Source of the DNA: Otatea glauca
Taxonomy: Eukaryota; Streptophyta; Magnoliopsida; Poales; Poaceae
DNA length: 64,000 nt
Direction: 5' to 3'
Assembly: GCA_036346275.1 (NCBI GenBank)
Contig: CM070721.1
Location: forward strand, 53,965,869-54,029,868
Position numbers and translations under genes: made by a program. This document shows positions 59,124 to 64,000 of this stretch, one piece after another (position 1 is the first letter of the stretch; every line of letters starts with the position of its first letter). A model generated the notes under the pieces. The model was not told the origin of the DNA. It saw only the letters and a list, made by a program, of their open reading frames with translations, and ran no database searches.

Positions 59124-60564
59124 AAGGATTCAAATTTCGTTTTCGGATAAAATATCGCCCAGGACAGGAATCTGAAATTTCGGCGAAATTCGGGTATTTC
59201 GGACAAATCTCGTCCGAAATTCAAAAACCAAAATTCAAATCCGGTTTATTTTGTAGAGAAAAAACGAAATTCGCTGAAAAATAGCGAAATTTCGGGGAAA
59301 TACCCGAAATTTCGATCTTTTTGCAACGGAAAAAAGTGGGTCAAACGATGTCGAATTTTTTTGAAATTTTTGGAGAGTCCTGACACATTTATGATATTTA
59401 AATAAAAATTCTGGATTATTCTGAAGTCTGTGGAATTTTTAAAAATTCAAACATTGCTACTGTCCTGAACGCTGACTCGTAATTTTGAACCGAATGCAAA
59501 ATGGTTCAAACCACGTTATAAAACTTTGAATTTTTTTTGCATGGTTATGATGCATTACTAATGTTCTCATAAAATTTTCAGATGATGATTAAGTTTTATA
59601 AATTTTTAAAAATTCGAACAGTACTACTGTCCTGTTAAAAGGCTTACCGGTAAATTTGAACAAAATGAAAAATTATCTAAACCACGTTAAAATAATGTAA
59701 AAATTTTTGTGGATGGTCCTGGTGTAACATTAGAGTTTCTTTAAAAGTTTTAGATGATTATCATTCTTAAATAATTTTTAAAAATTCAAACAATGCTACG
59801 TCCTGATAAAAACCTGATGATCAATACATAGATTTGCTTTAGCAATAAAAAAAGGTTTAAAACTTTTGAAAATTTTACATAAGGGTTATAAGGAAATGCT
59901 TAATATCTCACAAAAATTTTGAATCATGATCATACTCCAGTGAATTTATAAAATTCTTACAAGGCACGATACTATTTATGTTCTTTCTCTTTTTGATTTT
60001 TGAAATATAATATAACAAACGAAGTTCAATGCTTACAGAGATTTGATTGACCAAACAAAAAAAGTTGAAATTTTTTGAAAAATTTATATAATGGTACTGA
60101 GTCAATTATTAATCTCTCACAAAAAATTTAGATCATAATCACACTCAAGAAAATTTATAAAATTCTGACAATGTAACTGTCCTAATTATGTTCACTCTGT
60201 TTTTGATTTTTTAAAGATAACAAATGAAGCTAAATTATTTTGAAATTTTTTATGTATGATTCTAAGCTACTAAGGATAGTATCATAAAATTTTCAGCTTA
60301 TTATCAAGCTTTTACAATTTTTATAAAAATCTGACATTGTTTCTGCCAGAATTTTAAAATGTCTAAAAAAATTTCGATCTTTCAACAGATTTTCATAGGA
60401 GATGACTTTCCTAAGGGTTATTGGACCAAATCCGGCCCTAAAAGTTTCAAAACCAGCTAAAAAAACACGAAATTTCGTATAAGAAAAACAGAAATTTCGA
60501 ATTATTATAGCAATTTCAAAAAAAATTTAGTTTTTATCCGAAATTCGACAAGATTTGAAACCCT
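59124..60564. mobile_element. Non-autonomous Mutator-like element with internal degenerate repeats
   Basis: 1,441 bp. The ends are imperfect inverted repeats: aaggattcaaatttcg then ttcggataaaa on the left, and agggtttcaaatcttg then ttcggataaaa on the right (read inward). The 10-bp flanks are gctcctttcc (59114-59123) and gctcttttcc (60565-60574), a 9/10 match near the 9-10 bp of Mutator-like elements. Subterminal parts are rich in cgaaatttcg motifs. The middle (59330-60360) is a row of degenerate units of about 200 bp with phrases such as ttttaaaaattcaaacaatgct. No transposase is encoded. Confidence 0.72.
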
Positions 60565-60574
60565 GCTCTTTTCC

Positions 60575-62229
60575 TTCTTCCTTCGTGAGCCATGACTTGT
60601 TAGCCCAAAATAACGAACGAATCCGCATCTCAAAAAAAAAAGAGAGAGACAAGAAAAGAAAAGCCAGCGCACGCAAAAGGGCAACCTGAGCCCGTCAAAA
60701 TCTATATCTCCTCTCAGGGAAGAGAGGGGGGGAGAAAACAAATCTCTCCCAATCCGCGGAAATCATTGGGTCTGGTTCCGCGCGACGTGGGAATCTGGGG
60801 GATTCTCATCCTCGCTGGTCGGTTTGAGCCCTCTGTTGAGTTCTCCTTCGAGGGGGTTCTTGATTTGGGTGCGTGGTCGGTCTTGTTCCTTTCCTGGGTT
60901 CTTGGCGAATTTCGTTGCAATTTCTTGGTTTTTTATCTTTCTTCTTCGTAGGTTAGGTTTGGTAGTTTAAGTTTACTTGCTTGGTGGTTCTTGTTCGAGA
61001 TGCGTTGCTTTAGGATCTGAAGTTTAGCTCGCGCATTGCTCTCAAGAACTCTGCTTGTTGGTTGCTGCGAGAGAGTGGCATTCGGATGATGTCTTATGGA
61101 GTAGTAATAGTGGTTTTGTTGGGAAGGTTGAGAAAAGCAGTATGTTTTAGGTAGCTGCTTGGGGATGCATTGAAGACTGGCTCTGTGGATATAAATGTGC
61201 TCAATGGGCTTGATATTCTGCTATATCGTGTTGATTGTACTATTTAGGAAGCTTTTTTTTTGTTCCACAATAGCTTTGTCTCCGTATGCAATTAATTATT
61301 TCTGCAGTCCTTGAGCCTTGGTCTTTGGCTTGGAGTGTGTATGATTATCAGTACATCACTGAAAGGGAGGACCTTGACAGTAGTTTTGTAGAGGATTTAA
61401 TGCCTTCAATAAGTCTTGCTTGGATGCGAATTTTTGAAGTTCCCACACACATCTGATGTCGTTAGATGAAAACATTTGATGCAATACTCAGAAGCATGAC
61501 TTTGAATTGTCACAAAATTATTGAATATTCTTATGACATCCCATTAATTTGGAAACTGATGCGATAAATGCCAGGTGAGGCCAGCTATCCATTTTGTTTC
61601 TCAGCCAATTACATTTGTCTGGTTGTCCTTTGGTCCAGAGAAAAAATATTGTGGAAACTATGATCTTAACTCACAACTACAAGGATAAAGTGTTCGGGAA
61701 ACAACATCTGTTGTCTTGTAGAATTGGACAAAATGTAGATATCCTGTCTAGAAGAGATTTGGCAGTATTCCATACCATAGCTGTGCCCAAATATTATATC
61801 GACCTGACCTTTTTGTCTTAAAATTGCAATGGTGCATGCATTTTACATTTTTTTTATCTACCATTACCGAGTGCTGAATCTTGTTTATGTGCACTAGATC
61901 TAAGCCTTCAATAGTAGTAATATTAAACACATGTGCCAATAAAGACACATTAGGAAATTAAAATCAACATGGCCCATTCGAATTTGTTACTTACGGGTCG
62001 ATTGCATTCTCTTATCCCTCCTAGTTAGGTAAGTGTTCAAGAACATCAACCAAGCAACAGATTAGTAAATCCTGAAGCTTGCAGTGCTTATCTTTTACTT
62101 GTACTTTACTCTGACTGCCCATTCCGTTTGCTGTGGTGGAAAACCATTAAAAGAAGATTCTTTCCTGATAATTCTCGTTGATTCCCTTAAATTTGCAACG
62201 TGGTAACCTAGTTGACATTCTTTCTTCAG
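60575..62229 (+). other. 5' leader exon and long leader intron of the MYB-CC gene
   Basis: The CT-rich segment near 60690-60760 and the following 200 bases look like a plant 5' leader. Possible splice donors are gtgcgt (about 60869) and gtaggt (60948). The acceptor ttctttcttcag ends at 62229, just before the coding exon, so a leader intron of about 1.3 kb is inferred. Short frames inside it (for example 61594-61821) have no domain. The promoter must lie between the Mutator-like element ending at 60564 and the leader, or inside that element. Confidence 0.6.
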
Positions 62230-62239
62230 AGGATGCCAG

Positions 62240-63880
62240 ATGTATGAACCAAAGCCTTTTTCGAGCATTGGATCAGCTCACAACCATCCAATTTCTCAGA
62301 GTCAACAAATCGATCCAACTGCCAACAATGTAGTAACTAATAGTGGTGGAAACAGTTCAAACAACTTTGCCACTCGACAGCGCTTACGGTGGACAGATGA
62401 GCTTCATGAACGTTTTGTGGATGCTGTAACGCAGCTTGGTGGACCCGACAGTAAGTTCCTGTATCTTTTAGTTTTTCTCTCTCTTTAATATGCTATAGCT
62501 GCCTAGCTTGTTGGATTGTGATTAGCTTATTTCTTCCTTCTTCCCTTCATATTAACCTGCAACTGATATGTAGGCTCCCTATTTAGTATTTGTACATGGA
62601 CCCTGTGCTCTTGGATACATTTGTCTTGACTCTTGACACGGGCTCCTTCAAATCATCAACGAGCAACCCAATATAATATGTTAGCATCTGAATATTTCGT
62701 CAACCCACACATTTAATCACTAATGCAATTCTTCTTTCAGGGGCTACTCCCAAGGGAATTCTTAGAGTGATGGGTGTTCAAGGGTTGACCATTTATCATG
62801 TCAAAAGTCACCTACAAGTAACTAAACTTGAGATATTTAACACTTCCGCATATCATCCTTGCTAACTTATTGCTACAGTTACTGATTGAATTGCTTGTTT
62901 CTTCAGAAATATCGGCTTGCAAAATACATCCCAGATCCCCCAGCTGATGGTAGGTAATTGTGGAACAGAAAAGTTTGATTTAGCTTAAGAAAGTTTAAAC
63001 ACACTAGGATTTTATTTTTGTAGGTGCCAAGTCTGACAGGAAAGAACTAGGAGATTTGCTTGCAGGCATCGAAAGCTCCTCGTAAGTTTTTTTTTCTTTT
63101 TGAAAAAAATGAATGCCTGAATTTTGAGAAAGTCTGATAGGTGATATGCATGGAAATTAAATGCACTCTAAATGTCAACTTTCATTTCAGTAACTCTTGC
63201 TTGCAATGAATTACATATAGTCATATATATGTAGTGTACGGGATACTGTTGTACTCCAAATCCAACAAACAAGTCGGATTTTTTTAAGAAAAAAGTGAAT
63301 CTCTTCCTTTCTCCCAATATATGTGACATTAACACCAGCACTGCCAAGCCCCTTTAGCTTGAAAGGGAAAAAAAAAACTTATCTCTGTCTCTTGCCTCCA
63401 TTTCCAAAATAATAATAATAATAATAATAATAACAATAACAACAACAACAACAACAATAATAACCCCATATCCATATGACCATTCTCTGTCAAGTTATTT
63501 CTCTTTTTTCCCATTATCTGGCAAGCTGAATTATTTATTCTTGATACTAGAATGCAGGTGTTGATATTTTGAAATCATAACACCTAATTTTGAGTTTTGA
63601 TCTCCCAGCATTCTGCTAATGCTCAGCCCATGGGAATATGTCTGGTGATGTTCATCCATATCACAGCAACACAGCCAAATTCTTTGGTTTCTAGGCATAG
63701 ATGTTGTTCAACAACTGTATACTGTCAAATCTTTTACTGAGGATTGAGAAGTCAAACCTGAAGGTTCTTATGTTTCATGAATGCTGATAAAACATACTTA
63801 TCGATGGCAGGGGAATGGATATAAGCAAGGCTCTAAAGTTGCAGATGGAGGTGCAGAAGCAGCTACATGAACAATTAGAG
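62240..63880 (+). CDS. MYB-CC transcription factor, PHL7/UNE16-like (5' part, continues beyond window)
   Basis: MYB-CC proteins (PHR/PHL family) bind DNA through one SHLQKYR-type MYB repeat and dimerise through a coiled coil; several regulate phosphate-starvation genes. Predicted coding exons are 62240-62450, 62741-62817, 62907-62949, 63024-63081 and 63811-63880, together 153 codons with phases that fit. The protein starts MYEPKPFSSIGSAHNHPISQ, with a Ser/Asn-rich stretch to about residue 50. The MYB repeat spans about residues 51-107: RQRLRWTDELHERFVDAVTQ, PDRATPKGILRVMGVQGLTI and YHVKSHLQKYRLAKY. Then comes SDRKELGDLLAGIESSSGMD, and the coiled coil begins KALKLQMEVQKQLHEQLE. The GDLLAGIESSSGM segment resembles Arabidopsis PHL7/UNE16 more than PHR1. 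The first four introns are GT-AG; the junction at 63881 is gcatgt. The start at 62240 was chosen because it gives the conserved MYEPKP opening. No damage was seen; specific function is inferred from family. Confidence 0.9.
63411..63461. repeat. (AAT/AAC)n microsatellite in a MYB-CC intron
   Basis: About eight aat triplets run into aac triplets and back, inside the intron 63082-63810. Confidence 0.9.
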
Positions 63881-64000
63881 GCATGTAGATACATTCTTGG
63901 GTTCCTAATCTGTGAGTTAGCTTCATGTTCTTGTGAGGGGTGTTAATCCTGTTAATTTTAGAGAGAAGATATATTTTTGCTATTCGCAACTGTGCATATT

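Noticed and set aside
61594..61821. Short open frame in the leader intron of the MYB-CC gene
   Set aside because: No domain, poor start context and intronic position.
1..64000. CRISPR arrays, operons and ribosomal RNA genes
   Set aside because: None were seen. Tandem repeats here lack CRISPR spacing, and the window is eukaryotic.

Overview
The window looks like grass (Oryza-type) nuclear DNA: grass-style Copia, Ty3/gypsy, CACTA, Mutator-like, hAT and Helitron elements, GT-AG introns and a plant MYB-CC transcription factor at the right edge. Nothing prokaryotic is visible. Coordinates were worked out by reading the sequence; no alignment or database search was run.

Layout. (1) About 960-7848: a decayed CACTA (En/Spm) transposon on the minus strand. 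It holds a TNP2-type transposase pseudogene, a second Ptta/TNPA-like pseudogene, a very GC-rich block, a 40-bp-period palindromic subterminal array and one CACTA terminus at 7848. The other terminus was not found. (2) 8547-47611: a 39-kb nest of LTR retrotransposons. The outer element is Copia A (237-238-bp LTRs, 5-bp target duplication gttgg). It was entered by Copia B (9646-41556; duplication gctag/gcttg). Copia B was then hit four times, each time inside its coding region: a 906-bp solo LTR (10365-11270), a complete minus-strand Sirevirus-type Copia C (11686-22141, perfect duplication gggtc), a 3.0-kb solo LTR in minus orientation (23161-26181), and a complete gypsy chromovirus D (27607-39575, perfect duplication aacaa). 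All their coding regions carry stops and frameshifts. (3) 47617-60574: intergenic DNA with small elements. These are a Mutator-like foldback MITE split by a 1.04-kb non-autonomous hAT element, a 278-bp hAT MITE, a tRNA-like SINE candidate followed by a roughly 160-bp tandem repeat, a candidate Helitron carrying a third 3.1-kb solo LTR (54374-57491, perfect duplication acacg), and a 1.44-kb Mutator-like element (59124-60564). (4) 60575-64000: the 5' part of a host MYB-CC gene, close to the Arabidopsis PHL7/UNE16 type. It has a long 5'-leader intron and 153 codons before the window ends.

The host MYB-CC gene is the only locus that looks functional. Everything else is transposon-derived, and its value lies in the order of events, which clean target duplications document. 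I found no clearly new biological system. The items most worth checking are the nested structure with its inverted pair of 3-kb LTRs, the GC-rich block that replaces the N-terminus of the CACTA transposase, the overlapping start codons and possible GC-AG intron of the MYB-CC gene, and a repeat unit shared between two intergenic sites.
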